NCBI GenBank assembly: GCA_007133195.1
Contig: SLNH01000403.1
Coordinates: 1-56,154 of the forward strand
Origin: Nannocystineae bacterium
Lineage (GTDB): Bacteria > Myxococcota_A > Polyangia > Haliangiales > Haliangiaceae
DNA length: 56,154 bases
Direction of reading: 5' to 3'
Of the stretch, positions 1 through 9,444 are shown one piece after another. How positions within the stretch are numbered: position 1 is the first letter of the stretch; the number at the start of each line of letters is the position of its first letter. The notes under the pieces are model-generated. The model made no database searches and was not told the origin of the DNA. It saw nothing but the letters and a program-made list of their open reading frames with translations. Made by a program: the position numbers and the translations under genes.

Positions 1-2
1 CC

Positions 3-215
3 GTGCTCGTCGACGTCGGCCGCTACGGCGGCGCGCCGTTTTATCACGACAAGGTGCACGACGAGCTCATCGGCTTGCAGGCGCACGAGGCGGGCAGCAA
101 CCGATGCATGGCGTGCGGCGGCACCCTCGAGGTCGCCGCGCGCGGCCGTATGCAGTGTGCGCACTGCGGCAGCGAAGCGATGGGGGCGCTGTTCGCGGAA
201 ACGGCCGCAGCGTGA
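3..215 (+). CDS. C-terminal end of an unidentified zinc-ribbon protein (5' truncated by window edge)
   Basis: The frame is open from the first complete codon, so the gene almost certainly begins outside the window; the GTG at its left end need not be a start. The 70 visible residues end with two Cys-x-x-Cys pairs (CMAC and CAHC) about 14 residues apart, which is the spacing of a treble-clef or rubredoxin-like zinc ribbon. The part before it contains several His and Asp residues but no motif I recognise. It is followed by about 230 bases without a gene. Function unknown. Confidence 0.5.
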   Translation: MLVDVGRYGGAPFYHDKVHDELIGLQAHEAGSNRCMACGGTLEVAARGRMQCAHCGSEAMGALFAETAAA

Positions 216-370
216 CGTGCGCGGCCTACGAGGCCATAGGCGAACCTCGAGCGGCAGTCGCGCGCCCGGATAGTAAAGGCAGTGTTCCATCGCGCGCACG
301 TCGGTCCCGTAATGCGCGAGGAGCGCGCATAGCGCCTCGGCGCTTACCCTGGGAAACAAACCGGTTAGAC

Positions 371-399
371 TTGCGACTCCGGTGCTGCGGTAATGATAC
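371..399 (+). promoter_or_regulatory. candidate sigma70-type promoter of the Sel1 lipoprotein gene
   Basis: TTGCGA (371-376) and TGATAC (394-399) are separated by 17 bases. The same TTGCGA hexamer with a 17-base spacer occurs before the lipoprotein gene at 35199. Transcription would start near 406, giving a leader of about 44 bases to the ATG at 450. Confidence 0.35.
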
Positions 400-449
400 C
401 TTGAGGCATGTCGAACTGCATCTGGTGGGTGGGGCGCGCGAGGAAACCG

Positions 450-1322
450 ATGGCGCCCCGTTTTCGGACTGCATTGCTGGCGGCCCTGGTAGGCGTCGGC
501 ATGGTCATCACTTGGGGCGGCTGCTCCAGCTCCGACGAGGGCGAGAACGAGCCGGCGACTGCGGAGGGCGAGGAGTCCGCGGCGCTGTCGCCGGAGGAGG
601 CGTGCGAGCGCGGCGACGTGGATGCCTGTTATGAGATCGAGCTTGAGGCCTGCGAGGGCGGTGACTTCGAGCGCTGTCGCGAACTCGGCAATTTGCGTTC
701 TCTCGGCGAGGCCATCGCGCAGGACTACGCCGAAGCGCGCCGGCTGTACGAGAAAGCATGCGACGGCGGATACTTGATCGCTTGCGCCGATTTGGGCCTC
801 CTGTACACGCTTGGCCACGGCGGCGACCAGGACGCTGCCAAGGGGATCGAGCTGATGGAACGGGCGTGCGATGACGGGGAGCTGTTCGGATGTAGTTCAC
901 TCGGCATGGTCTACTCGGAGGGCTTAGGCGTCGATCAGGATCTGCCTCAGGCAGCCGAGATCTACCGGAAGATTTGCGACGCTGGCGACGCTGACGGGTG
1001 CTGGGAACTTGGTGTGATGTACGACCAAGGGCTAGGCGTCGACAAAGACGAGGCCAAGACAGTCGAGCTGTTCCACAAGGCGTGCGAGGGCGACCACGCG
1101 GTGAGCTGCGGCGCGCTCGGTATGGTGTACAGAAACGATCAGGACGACGCGAAGGCTGCGGAGTTTTTGCGCGAGGCCTGCGACCTGGGGGACATGCAGG
1201 CGTGCGCGTTTCTCGCCCAGAGTTACGCACAGGGGCTAGGTGTCGACCAGGACGAGGCGGAGGCCGACAGGCTGCTTCGTCTCGCTTGCGAGGGCGGCTA
1301 CGCCGACGCCTGCCCGCACTAG
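450..1322 (+). CDS. Sel1-repeat (TPR-like) cysteine-rich lipoprotein
   Basis: Predicted exported lipoprotein built from Sel1-like repeats. From the ATG at 450 the product has a basic start, a hydrophobic stretch and a lipobox-type WGGC with Cys25. An Asp/Glu-rich linker follows, then about six repeats of some 36 residues carrying patterns such as GLGVDQD and paired cysteines (KACDGG...AC), like the disulfide-bridged Hcp/Sel1 proteins. The start at 450 is preferred over the in-frame ATG at 408 because AGGA lies 7 bases before it and the signal peptide begins cleanly there. Sel1 repeats bind proteins; no enzymatic motif is visible. It lies just outside the eCIS-type island and on the opposite strand from the next gene, so a link is unproven. 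Confidence 0.85.
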   Translation: MAPRFRTALLAALVGVGMVITWGGCSSSDEGENEPATAEGEESAALSPEEACERGDVDACYEIELEACEGGDFERCRELGNLRSLGEAIAQDYAEARRLYEKACDGGYLIACADLGLLYTLGHGGDQDAAKGIELMERACDDGELFGCSSLGMVYSEGLGVDQDLPQAAEIYRKICDAGDADGCWELGVMYDQGLGVDKDEAKTVELFHKACEGDHAVSCGALGMVYRNDQDDAKAAEFLREACDLGDMQACAFLAQSYAQGLGVDQDEAEADRLLRLACEGGYADACPH

Positions 1323-1491
1323 TGCCTCGACCCAGGCGTAATGATTCGATCGGGCGAGCCACATCGCGTGCCTGGCAAGGCGTGAAGAAGGAGCGTATTG
1401 ATCATACGTGACTGATGAACAACGCAGCGAGGCGCGTGAGGGGGCCGTCAAACGGATCAGAACGCCTGGGTCGAGGCACTAGCCCGCGGCG

Positions 1492-4400
1492 TTAGGAGAG
1501 GGCTTCCTGTGGCTCGGAGGCTTCGGCGGGGGCGTCCATCGCGCCGCCGGCCGGTGTCATGGGGACGTCCAAGGCGCTGTCATCCCGGTCGGCGGCGCCC
1601 GCGTCCGCGGCGGGGCGAGGGGCGGGCGTCATGGGCTCGTTGGCCTGCGCGTATGCCTCCTCGAAGGCCTTCTCGAGCGCTTCGCAGGCGGCTTGCACGT
1701 GCTCCGCGAGCTCCGCCTGAGCGTCGATGATTCGGTCCATGAGGGACTCGATCGTGTCGGGCGTGACCGCTGTCGCGGCGACCGCGTCCATCTCCGCCAT
1801 GATCGCTTGGGCGTGAGGGCGGAACTCTTCCACCACCGCCGATCCTGCTGATACTGAGGCGGCGACGCGCTGCTCGTGGCGGTCGCGGTCCTGCTCGAGC
1901 GCGCGCAGGCTCTCCTCGGCTTGCCGTTTGACCTCGGCCGCCTCGGTGTCGATCAGCGCGTCGGCGTCGGAGAAGTCATCGCCGGCGTCTTGTTCCTGGG
2001 CCGGCATGTCCTCGGGCATGGACATCAAGGCATCCGGCGGTATGGACATCGGGGCGTCGCCGTCTAGCTCGGCGCCTTCGGGCTCCGCCTCAGGGGTGGA
2101 CATCGGACCATCCTCGGGCGTGGACATCATCGCGTCCGGCGCCATGGACATCGGCGCGTCACCCCCCGCGAGCACCTCGCCATCCTCTTCCGCTTCGGCT
2201 TCTGCGCGCTCGGCCTCGACCTCGGCCTTCACCGTCTCGATGAAGTCGTCTGCGATCTCCTGCTCCCTCGCGAGCTGCTCCTCGAGGTCCGAGATCGTCT
2301 CGAGGAATTGATCGGCCTCTTCGATATTGCGATCGCACTCGGCGATATCCTCTACCGCCTTCTGCGACTCCTCGTGGGCGGTCTCGGAGAGCTCGACGTT
2401 GCTCTTTTCCGCCAGTTCGCTTTGCTCCTCGCCGGCCTCCGCGACCTCACCTGCGCTCGTCTGTCGCCGCCGCAGCGCCGCGCTGTAGTCCTGGAGCTGT
2501 TCCATCGACACGCCGCCGAGGGCGCGAAGGATCGTGTTCGCAATCACGCCCTGGATCGCGCCGAATAGTTTCCCGGCCTGCTTCTTTGCCCACTTTTGGA
2601 ACTTGGCGAGGATCCGCCCGAAGAAGCCCTTGCCCTCCGGTTCGGGGATGTCCGGGTTTGGCGGATCTCCCTGGCCCTCGGCCTCGTTTTGCTCGGACGC
2701 GCCCTTTGCGCCGAGCTTTTCGCCCTCGTCGGCGGCCTCGCTGCTTTCCTCGGTCTCGGCGGCGGTCTCGGCGGTCTTGGCCTTGTGCTCCTTGGCCAGC
2801 TCCGCTCGCTTTTTGGCGTATTCGTCGTAGTCGCCGTAAAGCGCCAGGACGTCGTAGGCCTTCTCTTTGGCGCTGGACTGGGCGTCGCGAAACTCCTCGG
2901 CGATCTTGCGCATGTCGCTGAGGTCGTCCGACGCCTCTTGGAACTCGCCGCTGTCGCCGATGAGCGACGGCCAGTAGGGGAGGGCGCCCTCGGCGTCGCC
3001 TTCGTCTTCCGCCGGTTCGGACGACGCGCTCTCGCTGGCCTTTACCTCTTCGCGAACCTCTGCGCTCCGGTGTCGGAGGAGCTCGGCCTGGCTCTGCCTC
3101 CCCACGCTGGTGTGGCCGGCCGTGATCGCATCCGCGTCGTGCTCGCGCAGCGGCTCGGTCGGATCCGCTACGAGATCTGGGTCGATACCGGTGAGGTCCT
3201 CGACCTGGCTCTTGGCCTTGCCCGTGGCTTTGCCCTTGAGCCACTTGTTGAACGCTTCGACCGAGTCGCCACCGGCGACGACATTGAGCTGCGTGCGCGT
3301 CATCCCCGCCGCGTCTTCAGGGCGGTACATGCTGCGGAGTAGCTCCTCCCGTTGCTCCTTGTACGCCTCTTCGGCGACCTTGTCCTTGTACTCGGAGACG
3401 GCCTCCTGGCGGGCGGCCGACGGAAGCTGGGCCTGCCCGGTCGCCCCGGCGGCGGGGCCGCCGTCCATGACCTCCGCGCGATAATACGCCATCTCGGCCT
3501 TGTGCTGCGCGTCGTCGCCGGCCAGCGCGGCCATGCGATTGACGTTTTTCGCCTCCTGGGCCTTGGCGTCCGCAAAGTATTGCTGCGCCCGTGGGCTTGC
3601 GGCCTTCTGCTTGAACCCCGCCGCCTTGCCGCCCATTCGCTCCGCCGCGTTCCCGGGGTCAAACTTGTGACCCCAGTTGCCGGCTTTGGTTCCGCTTTTG
3701 TCGAGCCAGCGCCCAACCTTGCCCGACTCGGCCTTCTTGAGCTTCGCAGCGGCGCCTTTGAGCTTCTGAGCGGGGCGGGTTCCGCCGACCCATTTGCCAG
3801 CGCCTTTGGCTTTCGCCCCGGCCCAATTCCCGGGGCGGTCGAAGCCGAGCTTGCGCAGCATCTTTTTGCCCCAATTCTTGGTCCCCTGGACCTTGGCCGA
3901 GATGAAGCCGCCGACCTTGGCCTTGGTCTTCTTGAACAAGGCGGCGACCACGCCGTTGGACTTCGCCAGAAAGCCCTTCATGAACTTGGGGCCGTAGGCC
4001 ATCGCCGCGCCCATGAGCGAGCCCGAGGTCTCGCTGGCCTCGGTGACCATGAGGTCGGCGGTGGCCGCTTTCTCCTCGGCCGAGCCGCCCTCTTGTATCT
4101 GCTTCGCGAGGACGATTCCGTTTGTGGCGAGCAGGTACGTACCCATAAGCGCCGCCAGCCCGTTGGCGATCACGCCGATGGTGTTGAGCATCTTGCCGTA
4201 GCCCATGGCGGCTGTGCCGATGGGGGCAAAGATCATCCCGAGCAGGCCGATGACGGTGAGCACGATGCCGAGCGTCGAGCAGATCTTGCCGACGATTTGC
4301 GCGATCGACTTGACGAGGTGAAGGCCTTTGACCAGGACGCCCAGCCCGCCCTCGACATCCTTGTAGGGGTTGTCGTGGAAGATCGCGTTGACCTGCTTTT

Positions 4401-5070
4401 CCGCGCCGATGCGATTGACCCCGCTTTCGATCGCAGAGCTCACCACGCCGTCGCCGCTCGCCACGTAGTCGTCGAGCTGGCCGCGGAAGCCGTTTGCGAT
4501 CTCGGCCATCTGGCCGATGCGCGAAATCGTGTCGGTGGGCGCGGTCGATTTCGGCTCGTAGTCGTCGAGCAGCGCGTCGACTTCGCCGTCCGAGGCCGCG
4601 ATCTGGGCAAGGAGGCCACCGCCCTCGGCGCCGCCTGGCTCGCCTTCCTCCTTTTTGTCCTCCTTTTCGTCGGGGGACGCGTCCTTTTCGTCCTCGCCCT
4701 TGCCCTCCTCGGCTTCCTCGCGCTCGCCGCCGTCGTCGTCCTCCTCGTCACCGTGGTCCTTGACCTCGGGCTTGTCCGACGGCTCGTCTAGCGTTGGCGG
4801 GGGCTCTGCGTCCTCGGGCGCGTCGTCCTTATTGTCCTCGATCTCCTCTTTAGCCTCGTCGGCCTTGTCTTCGACCTTGGACTTTTCCTTCTCTGCATCG
4901 GCCTTGGTGTCCTCGTCGGTCGATCGCAGCTTCCCGAGGAGCGAGCCTTTCAGCGCATCCTCGACCTCCTCGATGATCTTTTCGTCTTCTTCGCTGGCTG
5001 CGGTCTTTTCGCTGCGCTTTTCGAGCGCTTTTTCGGGGGTAAGACCCTCCGCGTCGGCTTCGTTGGCCAT
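1492..5070 (-). CDS. large modular acidic protein, paralogue A; candidate eCIS-associated effector or tape-measure-like protein
   Basis: 1192 residues, no recognised family. Order of parts: a highly charged Asp/Glu/Lys N-terminus (about 1-150); a conserved block (155-245); a hydrophobic glycine-rich region (about 245-322) that could span or insert into a membrane; a basic Lys/Gly/Trp region (370-470); a divergent middle (about 410-690); then a long charged helical C-terminus, probably coiled coil, with Met-Ser-x-Pro motifs (MSMAPDAMMSTPED, MSIPPDALMSMPED) near 990-1040 and PMTPAP/PMTPAG at the end. GGAG precedes the ATG by 7 bases. The start is 4 bases from the stop of the TPR-like gene upstream, so the two are probably translationally coupled. 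It is paralogous to 6322-9441. Position beside AAA+, TPR and DUF4255 genes suggests cargo or a structural protein of a contractile injection system; a tape measure is the main alternative. Function is inference only. Confidence 0.7.
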   Translation of the reverse strand: MANEADAEGLTPEKALEKRSEKTAASEEDEKIIEEVEDALKGSLLGKLRSTDEDTKADAEKEKSKVEDKADEAKEEIEDNKDDAPEDAEPPPTLDEPSDKPEVKDHGDEEDDDGGEREEAEEGKGEDEKDASPDEKEDKKEEGEPGGAEGGGLLAQIAASDGEVDALLDDYEPKSTAPTDTISRIGQMAEIANGFRGQLDDYVASGDGVVSSAIESGVNRIGAEKQVNAIFHDNPYKDVEGGLGVLVKGLHLVKSIAQIVGKICSTLGIVLTVIGLLGMIFAPIGTAAMGYGKMLNTIGVIANGLAALMGTYLLATNGIVLAKQIQEGGSAEEKAATADLMVTEASETSGSLMGAAMAYGPKFMKGFLAKSNGVVAALFKKTKAKVGGFISAKVQGTKNWGKKMLRKLGFDRPGNWAGAKAKGAGKWVGGTRPAQKLKGAAAKLKKAESGKVGRWLDKSGTKAGNWGHKFDPGNAAERMGGKAAGFKQKAASPRAQQYFADAKAQEAKNVNRMAALAGDDAQHKAEMAYYRAEVMDGGPAAGATGQAQLPSAARQEAVSEYKDKVAEEAYKEQREELLRSMYRPEDAAGMTRTQLNVVAGGDSVEAFNKWLKGKATGKAKSQVEDLTGIDPDLVADPTEPLREHDADAITAGHTSVGRQSQAELLRHRSAEVREEVKASESASSEPAEDEGDAEGALPYWPSLIGDSGEFQEASDDLSDMRKIAEEFRDAQSSAKEKAYDVLALYGDYDEYAKKRAELAKEHKAKTAETAAETEESSEAADEGEKLGAKGASEQNEAEGQGDPPNPDIPEPEGKGFFGRILAKFQKWAKKQAGKLFGAIQGVIANTILRALGGVSMEQLQDYSAALRRRQTSAGEVAEAGEEQSELAEKSNVELSETAHEESQKAVEDIAECDRNIEEADQFLETISDLEEQLAREQEIADDFIETVKAEVEAERAEAEAEEDGEVLAGGDAPMSMAPDAMMSTPEDGPMSTPEAEPEGAELDGDAPMSIPPDALMSMPEDMPAQEQDAGDDFSDADALIDTEAAEVKRQAEESLRALEQDRDRHEQRVAASVSAGSAVVEEFRPHAQAIMAEMDAVAATAVTPDTIESLMDRIIDAQAELAEHVQAACEALEKAFEEAYAQANEPMTPAPRPAADAGAADRDDSALDVPMTPAGGAMDAPAEASEPQEALS

Positions 5071-5074
5071 GGTC

Positions 5075-6268
5075 CTACTCCGGCTCCTTGTGAGAGGCGG
5101 GCGCCTCGCCTCGCGCTTCGAGCTGATCGCGCAGGGCGCGGGCGAGCTTGGCGTCCTCGCTCAGCGCCGCGAGCCGCTCGGGCCCGACCCGATCGGCGAG
5201 GGCGCGAAGCTGCGGCTCGAAAAGTGGCTTGAGGTCGCCGCCGAGCTGCGCGCGAAGGGCGTGGTAGCTCTCCGCCACGGTCCGGAATGCCGACGCGTAG
5301 TCGCCGGTCTGCGCGTAGATCTCCGACATGAGCGCGACCGCGGCGACGTAGCGCCGCAGGTCTTGCTTTTCCGCCGCCGAGCGGGCGATCTCGAGGCAGC
5401 GATCGAGGGCGCCGCGGATCCGCCGCTTGTGCGCGAGCAGGCCGGCCTGGCCCATCAGCGCCGCGGTGTGCATGTCGTCGTCGCCGTGCTCGAGCGCCTT
5501 GTCGCGCGCGATCTGCACGTGCCGCTCGGCCTCGGTGATCCCGGCGTCGTCGCCGCGGGCGACGAGGGCGCCGCCCAGCGCGATGCGGGCGCGGAGCTCG
5601 TCGGGCACGCTGCCCACCCGCTTGGCCACGGTGAGCACCGCGCGCAAGTGGTGGCATGCCGCGGAGACGTCGCCCCGGCCCAGGGTGAGCATGCCGAGCG
5701 CCTGCCGACAGGTAAACGTCGCGTCGAGCAGGCGGTCGTCCCCGTCTACGCCGGCGAGCAGCTCGGAAAACAGCTCCTCCGCCTCGGCCTCTGCGCCCTG
5801 TTCCTCGAGGCTCACCTCGGCCATCGCCAGGGACAGCTCGACGCGGGCGCGCTCGTCGATCGCGGCGCCTTCGGCGATGCCGGCAAGCTTCACCAGCGTG
5901 GCCTGCGCTTCCGCGTCGCCACCGCGGCGAAGCTCGATCCGGCTGGCGAGCGCGGCCGCCGCCAGCACGCCGCTGCCGTCGCGCGCCTCCCGGGAGCGCT
6001 GCCTCGCGCGCGCTGCCAGCGTCTTGGCACCGTCGAGATCCTGCTCGATCATCTTGAGCTGAGCGAGCCGGCGCAAAACGCGCCCCTCGAGCGCGGGCTC
6101 ACCGGCCTGATCGAGGGCGGCGGCCGCCTCGGTCAAAAGCGCGCGCACCGGCTCGGTGCGACACTCGAGGGCCGGCTCGCACTCGGAAAGCTCCACCAGC
6201 GTCGCCGGCGACAGAGCTCCCGCATTCCGGTCGCTCTCCACGCGGGCGCGTAGCTCTTCCAGGACCAT
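5075..6268 (-). CDS. TPR-like helical repeat protein upstream of large protein A
   Basis: 397 residues, almost entirely amphipathic helix with repeated Ala/Leu/Arg patterns typical of degenerate tetratricopeptide repeats (for example GDVSAACHHLRAVLTVAKR and ALDRCLEIARSAAEK). No signal peptide or catalytic motif. It ends 4 bases before the start of the large protein, like a chaperone or adaptor gene placed before its client. A TPR-rich protein of similar size (9847-11001) heads the divergent operon. A second copy of this gene survives at 9445-9771 with two thirds deleted. The role as adaptor or chaperone is inferred from position. Confidence 0.75.
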   Translation of the reverse strand: MVLEELRARVESDRNAGALSPATLVELSECEPALECRTEPVRALLTEAAAALDQAGEPALEGRVLRRLAQLKMIEQDLDGAKTLAARARQRSREARDGSGVLAAAALASRIELRRGGDAEAQATLVKLAGIAEGAAIDERARVELSLAMAEVSLEEQGAEAEAEELFSELLAGVDGDDRLLDATFTCRQALGMLTLGRGDVSAACHHLRAVLTVAKRVGSVPDELRARIALGGALVARGDDAGITEAERHVQIARDKALEHGDDDMHTAALMGQAGLLAHKRRIRGALDRCLEIARSAAEKQDLRRYVAAVALMSEIYAQTGDYASAFRTVAESYHALRAQLGGDLKPLFEPQLRALADRVGPERLAALSEDAKLARALRDQLEARGEAPASHKEPE

Positions 6269-6321
6269 CTCTCTATCCTATACGAGAGATGGCCCCTAAA
6301 GCTTCCTCCTCGTCTACACCG

Positions 6322-9300
6322 TCACGAGAGGGCTTCAGCTGGCTCGGAGCTTTGGGCGGGAGACTCCCTCGCCCCGCCGGCGGGCGTCATGGGGGCGTCC
6401 AAGGCGCTGTCGCCCGGCTCGCCTGGTCCCGCGCCCGCGGGGCGAGGGGCGGGCGTCATGGGCTCATCGGCCTGCGCGTATGCCTCCTCGAAGGCCTTTT
6501 CGAGCGCTTCGCAGGCGGCCTGCCTGCGCTCCGCGAGCTCCGCCTCGGCGCCGATGATTCGGCCGATCAGGGATTCGAGCGTGTCGGGGGTGGCCGCTGT
6601 CGCCGCGACCGCATCCATCTCCGCCATGATCGCTTCGGCGTGCGGGCGGAACTCTTCCACCACCGCCGCACCCGCTGACTCCGAGGCGCGTATGTGCTGC
6701 TCGTGGCGGTCGCGGTCCTGCTCGAGCTCGCGCAAGCTGTCCTGTGCTTGACGCTTGACCACCGCAGCCTCTGTGGTGATGAGCATGTCCGCCGCAGCGA
6801 AATCGTCCCCGGCGCTGTCTTCCTCCGGCGCGTCCTCGGGCACGGACATCATCGCCTCCGGCGCCATGGACATCGGCGCTTCGCCCCCCGCGCCGCCGTC
6901 CTCGAGCACATCACCGGCCTCTTCCGCTTCGGCTTCTGCTCGCTCGGCTTCGACCTCGGCGATCACCGTCTCGATGAAGGTGTCTGCAGTCTCCTGCTCC
7001 TCCGCGAGCTGCTCCTCCAGCTCGTCGATGGTCTTGAGAAATTGATCGGCCTCTTCGATATTGTGATCGCACTCGGCGATGGCCTCGACCGCTTTGTGCG
7101 ACTCGACGTGGGCGGTCTCGGAGAGCTCGACGTTGCTCTTTTCCGCGAGTTCGCTCTGCTCTTCGCCGCTCTCTGCGACCTCTCCCGCGCTCGCCTGGCG
7201 CTCCCGCAGGTCCGCGCTGTACTCCTGGAGCTCGCTCATCGACACTCCGGATATGGCGCGGAGAATCAGGTCCGAGATCAGTCCCTGGATCCAGCCGAAG
7301 ATTTTCCCGGCCTGCCGTTTTGCCCACTTTTGGAACTTGGCGAGGATCCTGCCGAAGAAGCCCTTGCCCTCCGGTTCGGGGATGTCCGGGCTTTCTGGGG
7401 CCCCCTGGCTTTTGGCCTCGTTTTGCTCCGACACGGCTTGTGCGCCGAGCTTTTCGCCCTCACCGGCGGCCTCGCAGCTTTGCTCGGTCTCGGCGGCGGT
7501 CTCCGCGGTTTTGGCCTTGTGCTCCTTGGCCTGCTCCTTTCGCTTTTTTGCGTACTCGTCGTAGTCCTCGTAGAGCACCAGGGCTTCGTAGGCCTTCTCC
7601 TTGGCCTGGAATTGCGCGGAGCGAAACTCCTCGGCGACCTTGCGCATGTCGCCGAGGTCGTCTGACGCTTGCTGAAACTCGCCGCTATCGCCGACGAGCG
7701 ACGGCCAGTAGGGGAGCGCGCCCTCGTCCTCGCCCGCGTCTTCCGCAGGCTCGGACGCCGCGCTTTCGCTGGCCGTTACCTCTTCGTGAATCTCTGCGCC
7801 CTGGCGCCTTCGCTGCGCGACCTGGTGCTCCGTACCCTCGCTGATGTGCTCGGCCTGGATCTCGTCCGCGTCGTGAAGCTTGCCAGGAGACGTTGGGTCG
7901 ACACGCAAGATGCGTTCGGCCGCGTCTCCGGACCTGTCGAAGGCCTTTTCCTTGAGCCAGTTTCTCTGTTTTTCGGGCAGGGCATTGTACCGGCTCTTGA
8001 CATTCTTGGCTCCAGACCCGACCCACTGCCCCACGCGGCTGTCGGCGGCCCAGGTGCCTGTGCGTTTGGCTCTGTCAGCGACGCCCCGGCCAACGTCTGC
8101 GGCCGCGGTGCCGGCGCGTTTGGCTTTGTCAGCGACGCCCCGGCCAAGGCGTGCGGCGGTGGTGCCGGCGCCGCTTTGCGCGAGCCGGGTGCCAGCGCTA
8201 TTGGCCTTCTGTCGGAGCTTGCGCAGCATCGCTTTGCCCCAGGTTTTGACCTTCTGGACCTTCGGCGCGATGAAGCCGCCGACCTTGGCCTTGGTTTTTT
8301 TGAACAAGGCGGCGACTACGCCCTTGGACTTCGCCAGAAATGGCATTTTGTAGTTCGCGCCGAAGGCCATCCCCGCGCTCATTAGCGAACCCGCGCTTTC
8401 GCTGGCCTCGGCGACCATCAGATCGGCGGTGGCCGCTTTCTCCTCGGCCGAGCCGCCCTCCTGTATCTGCTTGGCGAGGACGACGCCGTTGATCGCGACC
8501 AAAAAATAGCTCATCAGCGCCGCGACTCCGTGGGAGATGATGCCGATGGTATTGAGCAGCTTGCCGAACTTCATAATGGGGGCGCCGATGGGCGCGAAGA
8601 TCATCCCGAGCAGGCCGATGATTGTGAGCACCATGCCGAGCGTCGAGGAGACCTTTCCCACGAGTTGCGCGATCGACTTGACGTAGTGAAGTACTTGGGC
8701 GAGCTTGCCCAACCCGCCCTCGACATCCTTGTAGGGGTTGTCGTGAAAGAGTGCGTTTATCTCCTTGGTCGCGCCGACGCGATTGACCGCCGCTTCCTTG
8801 AACGTCGCGCTCAGGCCGTCGCCGCTCGCCACGTAGTCATCGAGCTCGCCGCGGAAGCTGTTGGCGATTTCGGCCATCTCGCCGATGCGCGAGAGCGTGT
8901 CGGTGGTCGCGGTCGATTTCGGCTCGAAGTCGTCGAGCATCGCGCCGATTTCGCCGTCCGAGGCCGCGCTCGGGGCAAGGAGGCCACCGCCCTGGGCGCC
9001 GCCTTTCGCGCCTTCTTGCTTTGCGCCCTCCTTTTTGCCGGGGCCGGCGTCCTTTTCGTCCTTGGCCTCGCCCTTGCCCTCTTCGGCCTCCTCGCGCTCG
9101 TCGCCGTCGTCGTCGTCCTCGTCCCCGTGGTCCTTGACCTCGGGCTTGTCCGACGGCTCCTCTAGCTTTGGCGGCGGCCCCGCGTCCTCGGGCGCGTCGT
9201 CTTTATTGTCCTCGATCTCGTCTTCGGCTTCGTCGGCCTTGTCTTCGACCTGGGACTTTTCCTTCTCTGCCTCGGCCTTCGTTTCCTCGTCAGTCGATTG

Positions 9301-9441
9301 CAGCTTTCCCAGGAGCGAGCCGTCTAGCGCCGCGTCGATCTTTTCGATGATGTTTTCATCATCCCCGTGTCCCACCTGTTCGCTGCGCTTTTCGACCGCC
9401 TTTTCGGGGGTAAGACTCTCCGCGTCAGCTTCCTTCGCCAT
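6322..9441 (-). CDS. large modular acidic protein, paralogue B
   Basis: 1039 residues, paralogous over most of its length to the product of 1492-5070. The first 400 residues (charged N-terminus, conserved block, hydrophobic region) and about the last 480 residues match closely, also at the DNA level. The middle differs: copy A has about 270 residues there, copy B about 150, including a tandem 18-residue repeat (GRGVADKAKRAGTAAAD and GRGVADRAKRTGTWAAD). The Met-Ser-x-Pro segment is shorter (MSMAPEAMMSVPED), while the PMTPAP/PMTPAG end is kept. GGAG lies 7 bases before the ATG, and the start is 3 bases from the stop of a shrunken TPR-like gene. The constant ends and variable centre resemble a delivered protein whose middle carries the specific activity, but no toxin domain is recognisable. 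Confidence 0.7.
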   Translation of the reverse strand: MAKEADAESLTPEKAVEKRSEQVGHGDDENIIEKIDAALDGSLLGKLQSTDEETKAEAEKEKSQVEDKADEAEDEIEDNKDDAPEDAGPPPKLEEPSDKPEVKDHGDEDDDDGDEREEAEEGKGEAKDEKDAGPGKKEGAKQEGAKGGAQGGGLLAPSAASDGEIGAMLDDFEPKSTATTDTLSRIGEMAEIANSFRGELDDYVASGDGLSATFKEAAVNRVGATKEINALFHDNPYKDVEGGLGKLAQVLHYVKSIAQLVGKVSSTLGMVLTIIGLLGMIFAPIGAPIMKFGKLLNTIGIISHGVAALMSYFLVAINGVVLAKQIQEGGSAEEKAATADLMVAEASESAGSLMSAGMAFGANYKMPFLAKSKGVVAALFKKTKAKVGGFIAPKVQKVKTWGKAMLRKLRQKANSAGTRLAQSGAGTTAARLGRGVADKAKRAGTAAADVGRGVADRAKRTGTWAADSRVGQWVGSGAKNVKSRYNALPEKQRNWLKEKAFDRSGDAAERILRVDPTSPGKLHDADEIQAEHISEGTEHQVAQRRRQGAEIHEEVTASESAASEPAEDAGEDEGALPYWPSLVGDSGEFQQASDDLGDMRKVAEEFRSAQFQAKEKAYEALVLYEDYDEYAKKRKEQAKEHKAKTAETAAETEQSCEAAGEGEKLGAQAVSEQNEAKSQGAPESPDIPEPEGKGFFGRILAKFQKWAKRQAGKIFGWIQGLISDLILRAISGVSMSELQEYSADLRERQASAGEVAESGEEQSELAEKSNVELSETAHVESHKAVEAIAECDHNIEEADQFLKTIDELEEQLAEEQETADTFIETVIAEVEAERAEAEAEEAGDVLEDGGAGGEAPMSMAPEAMMSVPEDAPEEDSAGDDFAAADMLITTEAAVVKRQAQDSLRELEQDRDRHEQHIRASESAGAAVVEEFRPHAEAIMAEMDAVAATAATPDTLESLIGRIIGAEAELAERRQAACEALEKAFEEAYAQADEPMTPAPRPAGAGPGEPGDSALDAPMTPAGGARESPAQSSEPAEALS
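8054..8161 (-). repeat. 54-base tandem repeat inside large protein B
   Basis: Two units (8054-8107 and 8108-8161) are nearly identical, and a third begins at 8162. The period is a multiple of three, so each unit encodes 18 residues of the Ala/Lys/Gly-rich variable middle. Paralogue A has nothing equivalent. Confidence 0.8.
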
Positions 9442-9444
9442 GTC

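Noticed and set aside
3352-4791. 479-codon plus-strand frame opposite giant protein A
   Set aside because: The paralogue on the minus strand is conserved in the minus-strand frame; the antisense frame has no recognisable domain or ribosome site.
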